Shown here: positions 27,615-35,848 of the stretch, one piece after another
Layout of the letters: each line of letters opens with the position of its first letter
Position numbering within the stretch: the stretch's first letter is position 1
Origin: Martinezella miluonensis
GTDB lineage: Bacteria > Pseudomonadota > Alphaproteobacteria > Rhizobiales > Rhizobiaceae
Reading direction: 5' to 3'
Assembly (NCBI RefSeq): GCF_900094545.1
Contig: NZ_FMAH01000014.1
Coordinates: forward strand, 54,244 to 118,243
DNA length: 64,000 nt
The notes under the pieces: model-generated
Seen by the model: only the letters and a program-made list of their open reading frames with translations
The model's database searches: none
What the model was told of the DNA's origin: nothing
Made by a program: the position numbers and the translations under genes

Positions 27615-27824
27615 TTACATGGCTTCCAGCTGATCAGCCGACATCTTGCCCGAACGCTTGTCCTTGACAAGCTCGTAAGAGATCTTCTGACCATCGCGCA
27701 GCGTGCTCATGCCGGCGCGCTCAACGGCTGAAATGTGCACGAAAACATCCGTCGCGCCATCATCGGGCTGAATGAAACCAAAACCCTTGGCTGCATTGAA
27801 CCACTTTACAGTACCTGTGCTCAT
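27615..27824 (-). CDS. Cold-shock protein (CspA family)
   Basis: A 69-residue single cold-shock domain that binds single-stranded RNA/DNA and acts as an RNA chaperone. RNP1 (KGFGFI, residues 13-18) and RNP2 (VFVHI, residues 27-31) are intact, and the N-terminus [12 protein letters not shown] is canonical. The length is exactly that of rhizobial CspA paralogues. The gene is monocistronic, with a terminator about 60 bp downstream and a long untranslated upstream region that may fold in a temperature-dependent way. Several paralogues normally occur per genome, so no specific symbol is given. Confidence 0.95.
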   Translation of the reverse strand: MSTGTVKWFNAAKGFGFIQPDDGATDVFVHISAVERAGMSTLRDGQKISYELVKDKRSGKMSADQLEAM

Positions 27825-28256
27825 AACGATGACCTTTCAATCACTCATACTAAGATACCAATCCAGGTAACCTCCGGATGGCAGTCGACCGATTTTGGGA
27901 GGTAAGTTCGTCAATGTCGCACGGAGTGCATCGAGGCAAAGCTCATTCACAAATATCGATGGCTAATTTGTATCCGATAAGCACACCCTTCACAAGTAGG
28001 AACATCTAAAGTATCAGAAGGTTGGACGGCTCGCCTGAAAATGGCATAGGCGACGTCGACCGGTATCGCAATTTAAGATTGAATATCAACAGCCTTACCT
28101 TTGGGCCTCCTCTCCTCTTGCCGCGGACGACGACAGACTTCTATCGCTAATGCAGGGCGTCCACCGCCAAAGGATGAGATTAACGTCTTGTACATGTGGC
28201 CGATGAGCTTAGGCTTGAAGCCAATACCGATACCTATACGAGCCCAGGAGGCCAGT
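27825..28256. other. Intergenic region: cspA leader and upstream region of a small gene
   Basis: This 432-bp AT-richer gap holds the leader and promoter of the cold-shock gene (leftward) and the upstream region of the small gene at 28257 (rightward). Open frames across it lack family features. I see no tRNA, no clear hairpin-plus-T terminator and no repeat copy. Confidence 0.45.
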
Positions 28257-28508
28257 ATGACGCCACCGAATAAAGACAGCCTGTTTGGCTCCAAAAAGCA
28301 GGCGCCGTCAGCGAAGGCCGATCACCTCGATTCCACGGTCAAGGAAATTCTTGCCAGCGAGCATTCGATCCGCGAGAGAAAAACAGCTCGCCTGCGTGAG
28401 CTTCGTCTTGAGAAGGAAGCGTCGCAGTCGCCGCCTGAGCCCAAGACAAAATCCAAGCGAAAGACTGCAAAAACATCCGGAATGGGCGAAACCGATTCTG
28501 GCAAGTAG
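28257..28508 (+). CDS. Small hypothetical hydrophilic protein
   Basis: An 83-residue, strongly charged protein. The ATG at 28257 is preceded by a perfect AGGAGG at 28246-28251, which fixes the start within a longer open frame. The middle (about 24-52) is predicted helical and rich in Arg, Glu and Leu. The tail is lysine/serine/proline-rich and probably disordered. No transmembrane segment or cysteine is present. I do not recognise a family. It stands alone before the dioxygenase-hydrolase gene. Confidence 0.7.
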   Translation: MTPPNKDSLFGSKKQAPSAKADHLDSTVKEILASEHSIRERKTARLRELRLEKEASQSPPEPKTKSKRKTAKTSGMGETDSGK

Positions 28509-28629
28509 CGTAACGCGACAAACGACGTTGCGCTTTTTGTGAACACTGCCTCCACGGACTGCGCATTGCATTGAACAATAGCCGCGGCCTAAATAGTGAC
28601 CAGAATGAAATAACAGTCTGGAGCATCCC

Positions 28630-30183
28630 ATGGTCGCCGGCATCCATCACATCACGCTGATCACCCGCAAGGTACAGGCGAATGTTGATTTCTACGTCGG
28701 CTTCCTTGGCCTGCGCCTCGTCAAGCGCACTGGCGGCTTCGAGGACGCTACGCAGCTTCATCTCCTTTACGGCGATGCCACCGGCTCGCCCGGCTCGCTG
28801 ATCACTTTTCTCGTCTGGGAAGACGGCTCTCCCGGCCGCGCCGGCGTCGGCCAGGTCGGCGAAATCTCGCTCGCGATCAATCCGACGAGCATCGGCTTCT
28901 GGCTGACGCGCGCGCTGACGGCCGGCCTCAAGCCGGAAGGCCCTTCCGAGGAATTCGGCGAGCCGGTCCTGCGATTGAAAGATCCGGACGGCGTCATCGT
29001 CAAGCTCGTGGGAACCACGACCTTGCAGGCGGCGGCTCCGTGGACGGTCGACACCATTCCGCAGGAACACGCCATTGCCCGCATCCGTGGCGCAACGCTG
29101 TTCAGCGAAACGCCCGAGGAAACACAGGCGATCCTGATCGATCACTTCGACTACCGGCCGCTGGCTACCACCGGAGCGGTCAGCCGGCTCGTCTCGGCAC
29201 CGGGCGACATCCTCGATATCCGGGATGCGCGCGGCTTCTGGGCAAGCGCGCCGGGCACTGGCACGGTCGATCATGTCGCCTTTCGTGCTACCGATGATGC
29301 CGAGTTGCAGTCGGTTCGCACCGCGCTGCAGGCGATCAATTCCTGGCCGACGGCGATGCATGACCGCAAATATTTCCGCTCGCTCTACGTCCGCGAGCCC
29401 GGCGGCATCCTGTTCGAACTCGCCACGGACGCACCGGGCATGCTAATCGATGAGGACGAGGCGACGCTTGGCACGCGCCTCTTTGCCCCAAGCGACAGTC
29501 CGGCACTTCTGGCCGAGTTGAACGTGGTGTTGCCGCAGTTCTCCATGCCCGGCGAACCGCGCGTCATCTATCGCGATCTGCCCTTTATCCATCGCTTCTT
29601 CACACCCGAGCAGCCGAACGGCAATATCTTCATTCTGCTGCACGGCTCCGGCGCCAACGAAACGACGATGCTGCCGGTCGCCCACAAGATCGACGCCGGC
29701 GCAACATTGCTCACGGTGCGCGGCCGTGCACTCGAGGAAGGTGCGCCACGTTGGTTCCGTCGCAACGGGCCGATGTCCTTCGATCAGGCCGATATCGCCA
29801 GCGAGGCCGAAGTCTTCGCCGCCTTCATCGATGGCGCGATCCATGCCTACGGGCTCGATCCGGACCGCATCGTCTATATCGGCTATTCGAACGGCGCCAA
29901 CCTGCTGAACGCCATGCTTTCGCTGCACCCGCACGTCATCCGCCGCGCCGTGCTGCTGCGCTCCATGACCGCTCTCGAAAATCCGCCGGCGGCTGATATG
30001 TCAGACGCGGAAGTACTCGTTGTTGCTGGCGAGAAGGATCTATATGGCCCTTACGCTCAGCCGTTGGCCGAGCGCTTGCGTGAAGGCGGCGCCAAGGTCG
30101 AGCTTGCGACGGCGCCTGCCGGTCATGAGTTTGACGATGCCGACGTGCCTGTCATCCAGGCATGGTTGAACAAGTCTGCCTGA
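28630..30183 (+). CDS. VOC-family ring-cleaving dioxygenase fused to an alpha/beta hydrolase (MhqO-MhqD-like fusion)
   Basis: A 517-residue protein made of two enzymes. Residues about 1-310 hold two glyoxalase/extradiol-dioxygenase modules with metal ligands suggested by GIHHITL (His7), TVDHVAFR and GGILFELATD. Residues about 325-517 form an esterase-type alpha/beta hydrolase with LLHGSGANE, nucleophile GYSNG, acid in GEKDLYG and histidine in AGHEF. In Firmicutes the separate MhqO and MhqD proteins belong to quinone/hydroquinone detoxification. Here one chain could cleave the ring and hydrolyse the product. It is monocistronic and ends at a bidirectional terminator. Confidence 0.88.
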   Translation: MVAGIHHITLITRKVQANVDFYVGFLGLRLVKRTGGFEDATQLHLLYGDATGSPGSLITFLVWEDGSPGRAGVGQVGEISLAINPTSIGFWLTRALTAGLKPEGPSEEFGEPVLRLKDPDGVIVKLVGTTTLQAAAPWTVDTIPQEHAIARIRGATLFSETPEETQAILIDHFDYRPLATTGAVSRLVSAPGDILDIRDARGFWASAPGTGTVDHVAFRATDDAELQSVRTALQAINSWPTAMHDRKYFRSLYVREPGGILFELATDAPGMLIDEDEATLGTRLFAPSDSPALLAELNVVLPQFSMPGEPRVIYRDLPFIHRFFTPEQPNGNIFILLHGSGANETTMLPVAHKIDAGATLLTVRGRALEEGAPRWFRRNGPMSFDQADIASEAEVFAAFIDGAIHAYGLDPDRIVYIGYSNGANLLNAMLSLHPHVIRRAVLLRSMTALENPPAADMSDAEVLVVAGEKDLYGPYAQPLAERLREGGAKVELATAPAGHEFDDADVPVIQAWLNKSA

Positions 30184-30208
30184 GGCGGATCTTCTGAGCA
30201 TGAACGAC

Positions 30209-30234
30209 AAAAGCCCGCCGGATGGCGGGCTTTT
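30209..30234. terminator. Bidirectional Rho-independent terminator
   Basis: A perfect 11-bp inverted repeat (AAAAGCCCGCC / GGCGGGCTTTT with loop GGAT) lies between the convergent dioxygenase-hydrolase and fuconate dehydratase genes. It gives a T-tract on both strands. Confidence 0.9.
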
Positions 30235-30256
30235 GCTTTGATCGACACGGCTGGGC

Positions 30257-31534
30257 TCAGCCCTTGAACGTATATTCGGCGATCGATTCCGGCTTCATCT
30301 CGATCGAGAAGCCCGGCAGGCTCGGCGGCATATAGGCGGCATCGTGAATGATGCAGGGATCGATGAAATGCTCGTGCAGATGGTCGACATACTCGATGAC
30401 GCGGCCGTCCTTAGTGCCTGACACGGCGATATAGTCGATCATCGACAGATGCTGCACATATTCGCAGAGACCAACGCCGCCGGCATGCGGCCAGACCGGC
30501 AATCCATACTTGGCGGCAATCAGTAGCACCGCCAGCACTTCGTTGAGGCCACCCATGCGGCAGGAATCGATCTGCACAATGTCGATCGCGCCCTCGGCGA
30601 TGAACTGCTTGAACATGATGCGGTTCTGGCACATTTCGCCCGTGGCGACCTTCACCGGGCCGATAGCCTCGCGGATCTTGCGGTGTCCGGCGACATCGTC
30701 CGGGCTGGTCGGCTCTTCGATGAAGAAGGGCTTGGCGAAGGCAAGCTTGCGCACCCAGTCAATCGCCTGATTGACTTCCCAGACCTGATTGGCGTCGATC
30801 ATCAGATAGCGGTCGGGACCAATCACCTTGCGGGCAATGGTGAGGCGGCGGATATCATCCTCGAGATCGCGGCCAACCTTCATCTTCACATGATTGAAGC
30901 CGGCGTCGATCGCCTCCTGGCACAGGCGGCGCAGCTTTGCATCGTCATAGCCGAGCCAGCCGGCCGATGTCGTATAGCAGGCATATCCCTCGCGCTCGAG
31001 CGTGGCGATACGGTCAGCCTTGCCGGCCTCCGCCTTCCTGAGGATCGCGACGGCCTCGTCGCGAGTGAGCACATCAGTCAGATAACGATAGTCGACAATA
31101 TCGGCGATCTGCTCCGCATCCATCTCCGAAACGAGGCGCCAGACGGGCTTGCCGGCCTCCTTGGCCAGCAGATCCCAAACGGCGTTGACGACCGCGCCGG
31201 TCGCCAGATGCATCGCGCCCTTCTCCGGGCCGATCCAGCGCAACTGGCTGTCGCTGGTCAGATGTCGCCAGTATTTGCCGGGGTTTTCCAATACCGTTGC
31301 GAGCTCCGTGCCGACGACCAGATGCCGCATCGCCTTGATCGCCATGCAGCAGATGTCGTTGCCGCGGCCGATGGTGAAGGTCAGGCCATGGCCGGCAAGG
31401 CCCGGCTTGTCGGTATCGAGGATGACATAAGCAGCCGAATAGTCCGGATCCGGATTCATCGCATCCGAACCGTCGAGGCTCTGCGAAGTCGGAAAGCGCA
31501 AATCGAAAACGCGAAGATTGGTGATGCGCGTCAT
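30257..31534 (-). CDS. L-fuconate dehydratase (enolase superfamily)
   Basis: A 425-residue member of the mandelate racemase/enolase superfamily. The N-terminal lid domain carries FDLRFPTSQSLDGSDAMN, characteristic of L-fuconate dehydratases. In the barrel the base is in VKMKVG (KxK), metal ligands are in LMIDANQVWE, FIEEPTSPDD and ATGEMCQNR, and the acid/base histidine is in WPHAGG. It removes water from L-fuconate to give 2-keto-3-deoxy-L-fuconate. AAGGAG lies 7 bp before the ATG at 31534. A CoA-transferase gene lies 41 bp upstream on the same strand; no other fucose-pathway gene is adjacent. Confidence 0.88.
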   Translation of the reverse strand: MTRITNLRVFDLRFPTSQSLDGSDAMNPDPDYSAAYVILDTDKPGLAGHGLTFTIGRGNDICCMAIKAMRHLVVGTELATVLENPGKYWRHLTSDSQLRWIGPEKGAMHLATGAVVNAVWDLLAKEAGKPVWRLVSEMDAEQIADIVDYRYLTDVLTRDEAVAILRKAEAGKADRIATLEREGYACYTTSAGWLGYDDAKLRRLCQEAIDAGFNHVKMKVGRDLEDDIRRLTIARKVIGPDRYLMIDANQVWEVNQAIDWVRKLAFAKPFFIEEPTSPDDVAGHRKIREAIGPVKVATGEMCQNRIMFKQFIAEGAIDIVQIDSCRMGGLNEVLAVLLIAAKYGLPVWPHAGGVGLCEYVQHLSMIDYIAVSGTKDGRVIEYVDHLHEHFIDPCIIHDAAYMPPSLPGFSIEMKPESIAEYTFKG

Positions 31535-31575
31535 TGGAAAACTCCTTCTATATCCATCGGCGACCTCGCGACCCC

Positions 31576-32736
31576 TCAACCGAGGTCGAACTCCTCCCAG
31601 AGCGCCGCATTATGCTCGCCAACGTGCGGGGCCGCACGCTCGAATTTCGGCCGCTGCCCATCGATGCGGATGGGTGAGCGGGTGGTATGCAGGCTGACGC
31701 CATCATCGCGCCCAACCGTCTGCAACATGTCGAGAACGCGAAAGCCTTCGCTGCCCAGAAGCTCCGGCCAGTTCAGCACCCTTGCACACCAGATATCGGC
31801 AGGTTCGAGGATCGCGAGCCAGTCGTCGAGGTTTCGGGTAGCAATGCGCGCCGCGATCAGCGCCTTGATGTCATCGCGCGACGTGAACCAGCTCTTCGGG
31901 TCGTCACGATAGGGCGCCAGTTCCTCCATGCCGAGCAGATCGGCAAGCTTGGAAATCGGCGTCATGGCAATGGCGAGATAGCCGTCGGCGGCAGGGTAGA
32001 CGCCATAGGGCGCCGAGAGATAGGCGTGAGCGCTGCGAACATGCGAACGCTCAGGCAGCTTGTGGCCGCCATTCATATGGACACTCAGCACTTCGACCTG
32101 AAGATCGACCAGCGCCTCGAGCAGGCTGGTTTCCACCAGTCCGCCCTCGCCCGTCACGCCGCGCCGCACCAGCGCCGCAAGAATGCCCTGAGCAGCAGCC
32201 GCACCCGCCAGCATATCGCCGATCGCGAGGCCGAAAGGCACCGGCCCCTGCCCCTCGTCGCCGTTCAGCCACATGACGCCGGAGCGCGATTGGGCCAGTA
32301 AATCCTGCCCCGGCCGCGAAACCCACGGCCCCTCTTCGCCGTAACCGCTGATCGAGCAATAGACGAGGCGCGGATTGAGCTTGCGCGCGGCTTCATAATC
32401 CAACCCCAGCCGCTCGATCACGCCCGGGCGAAAGTTTTGCACGAGAACGTCGGCCTTGGAGATGAGCTTGCGCAGCGCACTCATGTCGCGCTCGTTCTTC
32501 AGGTCGATCGCTAGGCTTTCCTTGGAGCGATTGATCGCGTGGAAGATCGTTGAATCGCCGTTCTCGTGGTCGCTGAGATAGAGCCCGCGCGAGAGATCGC
32601 CGCCAGTTGGGCGCTCGATCTTGATAACTCTTGCGCCAAGATCCATCAACCGCAGGGTGCAATAGGGACCTGACAGGAACTGGCTCATGTCGACAACGAC
32701 CAGCCCGGCCAGCGGCAAGTCCTTCTTCAACGCCAT
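31576..32736 (-). CDS. Class III CoA-transferase (CaiB/BaiF family)
   Basis: A 386-residue family III CoA-transferase. The N-terminus LAGLVVVDMSQFLSGPYCT and the segment GARVIKIERPTGGD are typical. The catalytic aspartate expected near residue 170 falls in the region around GLAIGDMLAGAAAAQG. These enzymes move CoA between organic acids without free energy input. The start at 32736 was chosen for the family N-terminus; the frame is open a further 20 codons. It is upstream of, and probably cotranscribed with, the fuconate dehydratase gene, an unusual pairing whose substrate I cannot assign. Confidence 0.87.
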   Translation of the reverse strand: MALKKDLPLAGLVVVDMSQFLSGPYCTLRLMDLGARVIKIERPTGGDLSRGLYLSDHENGDSTIFHAINRSKESLAIDLKNERDMSALRKLISKADVLVQNFRPGVIERLGLDYEAARKLNPRLVYCSISGYGEEGPWVSRPGQDLLAQSRSGVMWLNGDEGQGPVPFGLAIGDMLAGAAAAQGILAALVRRGVTGEGGLVETSLLEALVDLQVEVLSVHMNGGHKLPERSHVRSAHAYLSAPYGVYPAADGYLAIAMTPISKLADLLGMEELAPYRDDPKSWFTSRDDIKALIAARIATRNLDDWLAILEPADIWCARVLNWPELLGSEGFRVLDMLQTVGRDDGVSLHTTRSPIRIDGQRPKFERAAPHVGEHNAALWEEFDLG

Positions 32737-32967
32737 TAATATTCCCGCTCCCCTGACATTACCCCGGCAAACGCGCTTCTCCGCCCCGGCGGTCACTCTC
32801 GCTGCCGAAGTTCACGTCGGCCTCAATCTTCTTATGTGAATAGTATTTTCACATATGGATGGAATTTGCAAATGAAAAGAGGGAGGATATTCGTCGGCCT
32901 CTTCGCCTACGCCCGAGGAAAATGCGCTATGCTTCCGCAAGATCAGCTTGTTTAACGGAGGCGGAAG

Positions 32968-33384
32968 ATGGCGACGGTCAAATTGCTCGACGATGCGGAG
33001 GCGGAAGCGATCCCGGCGGTCAAGGCGGTGTTCGACGATATTCGTGCGGTCCGGAAATCAGATTTCGTCAATAATTTCTGGCGTGGCCTCGCCAACGATC
33101 CAGCTCTGCTCAAGCGCACCTGGGAGGGCTTGAAGGCGGTCATGATGGCGGAAGGTCCGCTCGATCCGCTGGTGCGTGAAATGATCTACATCGCAGTCTC
33201 GACCGCCAATGGCTGCACCTATTGCATCCACTCCCACACCGCCGCCGCAAAAGCAAAGGGCATGACGGATGCGCAGCATGCGGACCTGCTTGCCGTCATC
33301 GGCCTTGCCGGCCAGACGAACCATCTTGTTACGTCAATGCAAATTCCAGTCGATCCCGAATTCGAAGTCGGCCACCGCAGATAA
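32968..33384 (+). CDS. Carboxymuconolactone decarboxylase / AhpD-like alkylhydroperoxidase
   Basis: A 138-residue AhpD-fold protein with the redox motif CTYCIHSH (Cys83, Cys86, His90) and the preceding helix REMIYIAVSTANG. This arrangement is the peroxidatic/thiol-disulfide centre of AhpD proteins. A GGAGG-type site sits just before the ATG. It diverges from the CoA-transferase operon with a 231-bp gap and ends at a clear hairpin terminator. The physiological substrate is unknown. Confidence 0.87.
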   Translation: MATVKLLDDAEAEAIPAVKAVFDDIRAVRKSDFVNNFWRGLANDPALLKRTWEGLKAVMMAEGPLDPLVREMIYIAVSTANGCTYCIHSHTAAAKAKGMTDAQHADLLAVIGLAGQTNHLVTSMQIPVDPEFEVGHRR

Positions 33385-33387
33385 AGC

Positions 33388-33420
33388 AAAAGGCCCGCAG
33401 GCGGGTGCCGGCGGGCCTTC
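33388..33420. terminator. Terminator hairpin between convergent genes
   Basis: AAAAGGCCCGC pairs with GCGGGCCTT around a GC-rich loop. It sits between the AhpD-like gene and the convergent hypothetical gene and can serve both strands, although the plus-strand T-tract is short. Confidence 0.7.
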
Positions 33421-33438
33421 GATCATCGACCGCCTGTC

Positions 33439-33828
33439 TTAGCGATCAGTCTTTTCCGTAGCCCCGGCATCTGCGGCCATGGCGGCGACATTGAGGCCGT
33501 TGTTCACGGCGAGCAACCTCTTGCGAACCAGCACGCCCATGACGCGCGCCGCGGTCGAAAATGTCATCGTATCCAGCGGACCTTCGCCCTCCCAGGGCTT
33601 GGTCAGCCGCTCGGTCACGGCCGAGACGATATTGTTGGGCACGATGTCGGTGCATTCGCGCATGGCTTCGAAAACGACGCTGATGGGCACGATGCGCCCT
33701 TCGAACGTCACGATCGGTTCGGTGACTTCGTTGTCCCATTCCTCAAAGGCATAGAGCGCCTCACGGAATAGCTGCTGCAGAGTGATGGGGGCATGACCCT
33801 CATGAAGGGGCGGCAAGGCATTCGACAT
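33439..33828 (-). CDS. Hypothetical protein
   Basis: A 129-residue soluble protein with alternating helix and short strands, and acidic N-terminal and alanine-rich C-terminal parts. It carries no signal peptide, cysteine pair or transmembrane segment. A GGAGAC ribosome site precedes the ATG at 33828. I do not recognise the family and assign no function. The codon pattern matches its neighbours, so the ORF is very probably real. It is a single gene flanked by a terminator and an AT-rich gap. Confidence 0.75.
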   Translation of the reverse strand: MSNALPPLHEGHAPITLQQLFREALYAFEEWDNEVTEPIVTFEGRIVPISVVFEAMRECTDIVPNNIVSAVTERLTKPWEGEGPLDTMTFSTAARVMGVLVRKRLLAVNNGLNVAAMAADAGATEKTDR

Positions 33829-34167
33829 GTCTGTCTCCTTTCAATTGGAAGTCCGGCGCATGTATGAAACTCGATGGTCTCCGCGGAGACCCAGGCGCTG
33901 CTTCTTCAGTTTGGCGCGCCCCGAACGCAATCAATTGGGGTCAAGCGGCGCGGCAAACCATCTTCTGACCGGCGCAACGCGGGAGACACACAAAATGTTC
34001 CCACCGGTCATTTAACTTGATCAAGTCTATAGATTAATCTCGACTTGAAAAGCCTAATTAATAATTTCTAAATTTATCTTTATCTTTGAATGGCTTCACG
34101 TAGACTAAAATAGCGTCTGATGGCCGGAGGGCATACGAATCCCTTCCAGAATGGTGAAAGGAAGATC
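33829..34167. other. AT-rich divergent control region
   Basis: This 339-bp gap separates the hypothetical gene (left) from the cupin gene (right). Its right half (about 34010-34110) is unusually AT-rich for this genome and probably holds the cupin promoter. A perfect 12-bp palindrome lies at 34015-34026. No gene is supported in it. Confidence 0.5.
34015..34026. promoter_or_regulatory. Perfect palindrome ACTTGATCAAGT, candidate operator
   Basis: A 12-bp perfect dyad sits at the edge of the AT-rich stretch before the cupin gene. It shares TTGA/TCAA arms with FNR/FixK sites but lacks their 6-bp spacer, so it is not a standard FixK box. Its role is unknown. Confidence 0.35.
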
Positions 34168-34665
34168 ATGTGCGGCGATCATGAACATGGGCATGAACAC
34201 AGCCACGATCACCGACCGATCGATTGGCGCGAACATGGCGTCAAGATCATCCCCGGCAACGCACTCGATCCGAACACGGCCCAGACTCCGGGCATGAACC
34301 GGGCGACCGCGATCAACCACGCCCGCGCCGGCGCGGAGAAGATTTGGGCCGGCACTGTGACGATCCATGCTAATGCCAAGACTGGCGCTCACCACCACGG
34401 CGATCTGGAAAGCATCATCTATGTCGTCAAAGGCAAAGCGCGGATGCGCTGGGGCGACAATCTGGAATTCGTCGCCGAAGCAGGCCCTGGAGATTTCATC
34501 TTCGTGCCGCCATTCGTGCCGCATCAGGAAATCAATGCCAGCCGCGACGAAACGCTGGAATGCGTATTGGTGCGCTCCGGACAAGAGCCTGTCGTGGTCA
34601 ATCTCGATATCGAGCCGGTGGAAAAGCCAGAAGAGGTCCTCTGGAAAGACCCCATCCATCGCTAG
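34168..34665 (+). CDS. Cupin-domain protein with histidine-rich N-terminus
   Basis: A 165-residue single-domain cupin. The ATG at 34168, preceded by AAAGGAAG, was preferred over one 48 bp upstream. Residues about 4-15 alternate His with acidic residues and glycine (DHEHGHEHSHDH), a likely metal-binding tail. The cupin core shows GAHHHGDLE (metal ligands) and, 40 residues on, GDFIFVPPFVPHQEIN. It could be a small metal-dependent isomerase, dioxygenase or sensor. Its substrate is unknown. Confidence 0.82.
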   Translation: MCGDHEHGHEHSHDHRPIDWREHGVKIIPGNALDPNTAQTPGMNRATAINHARAGAEKIWAGTVTIHANAKTGAHHHGDLESIIYVVKGKARMRWGDNLEFVAEAGPGDFIFVPPFVPHQEINASRDETLECVLVRSGQEPVVVNLDIEPVEKPEEVLWKDPIHR

Positions 34666-34876
34666 TCTGCACAATCTTTAGGCAACAACCTCATTTGCCG
34701 CATAGATAATCCACAATATTTGTGGAAAATTAATTTCCGCTTGCACATCGAACTGAAAGAGTTTTTCAGAAGTGCAGTGCACAACGCATGATCCTGCTTC
34801 GCAGCATGAACACGCGTCTGAGATGATCTGGCCGTCAACGAGAGAATAATCTCGATCATCAGGAACAGGATTTCCC

Positions 34877-35725
34877 ATGACTGAAAAGCTCTTCAAAGGT
34901 TTGGACGCGCTGCGCCTTTCCCGTCGCGCCGGCCTTGCAGCCATCCTTGCATCCGCTGTCGCCGTTTTCGGCTGGACGGCCACCGCCACCCCATCTTTCG
35001 CTGCGGACAAGACGATCAAGGTCGGCATCATGAGCGGCGAGGATGAAGACGTCTGGCGCGCGGTGGCCGCCGAAGCCGCCAAGAAGGGTCTGAAGGTCGA
35101 AACCGTCGTCTTCAACGACTATACCCAGCCGAACGAAGCTCTGGAGCGCGGCGAAGTCGACGCGAATGCGTTTCAGCACAAGCCCTACCTCGACAACCAG
35201 ATCAAGCAGCACGGCTATCACATCGTGATTGCCGGCTATACCGGCATCTGGCCAATCGGCCTCTACACGAAGAAGTACAAGACCGTGGCAGAGCTTCCGA
35301 AGGGTGCCGCCATCGGCGTGCCGAACGACCCGTCCAACGAAGGCCGTGCGCTTCTCGTTCTGCAGCATGAAGGCGTGATCAAGCTTAAGGACGGCACCGG
35401 CATTCTCGCCACGACCGCCGATATCGCGGAAAATCCGAAGAACGTCGAAATCAAGGAACTGGATGCCGGCATTCTCGGTCGTTCGATCGACGATCTCGAT
35501 GCCGCAGTCGTCAACACCGACTGGGCGCTGAAGAGCGGCCTGACGCCGAAAGAGCGCATCGCGCAGGAGCAGATCGACGGCAACCCATACCGCAACTTCA
35601 TCGCCGTCAAGCAGAGCGACGAGAACGCTCCCTGGGTGAAGACCTTGGTAGCGGCCTACCAGAATGATATTGTGAAGGCCGAGTTCGACAAGGTCTACAA
35701 GGGTACGGGCCAGAGCGCCTATTGA
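34877..35725 (+). CDS. metQ: Methionine ABC transporter substrate-binding protein
   Basis: A 282-residue periplasmic binding protein of the NlpA/MetQ family. An N-terminal Sec signal (cleavage near SFAAD, about residue 43) lacks a lipobox cysteine, so it is probably soluble rather than lipid-anchored. Family marks are TIKVGIMSGEDEDVW, NDYTQPNEALERGEVDANAFQH and DLDAAVVNTDWA. It delivers D/L-methionine to the MetNI complex encoded next. A GC hairpin at 35758-35792 separates it from metN and may set higher expression of the binding protein. I did not find a SAM-II-type riboswitch upstream. Confidence 0.9.
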   Translation: MTEKLFKGLDALRLSRRAGLAAILASAVAVFGWTATATPSFAADKTIKVGIMSGEDEDVWRAVAAEAAKKGLKVETVVFNDYTQPNEALERGEVDANAFQHKPYLDNQIKQHGYHIVIAGYTGIWPIGLYTKKYKTVAELPKGAAIGVPNDPSNEGRALLVLQHEGVIKLKDGTGILATTADIAENPKNVEIKELDAGILGRSIDDLDAAVVNTDWALKSGLTPKERIAQEQIDGNPYRNFIAVKQSDENAPWVKTLVAAYQNDIVKAEFDKVYKGTGQSAY

Positions 35726-35757
35726 TAACCGGACAGCGCTAGATGGCGCTGAGCGGC

Positions 35758-35792
35758 AAGGCGGCCGGGGTTATTGCCCAGGCCGCCTTTGG
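35758..35792 (+). terminator. Hairpin between metQ and metN (attenuator/terminator)
   Basis: AAGGCGGCC pairs with GGCCGCCTTT around a 14-base loop, followed by TTTGGTGTTT. It lies 33 bp after metQ. Because metN and metI have no obvious promoter region of their own, partial termination here would raise metQ over metNI. Confidence 0.65.
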
Positions 35793-35848
35793 TGTTTACA
35801 GCGCAGCCTCAACTCGCGCCGCACCCAAAAGAAGATCGGGAAGCAGAC

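Noticed and set aside
34666..34876. Possible SAM-II riboswitch before metQ
   Set aside because: I looked for the short H-type pseudoknot pattern seen before alphaproteobacterial methionine genes and found no convincing match; a covariance-model search would decide.
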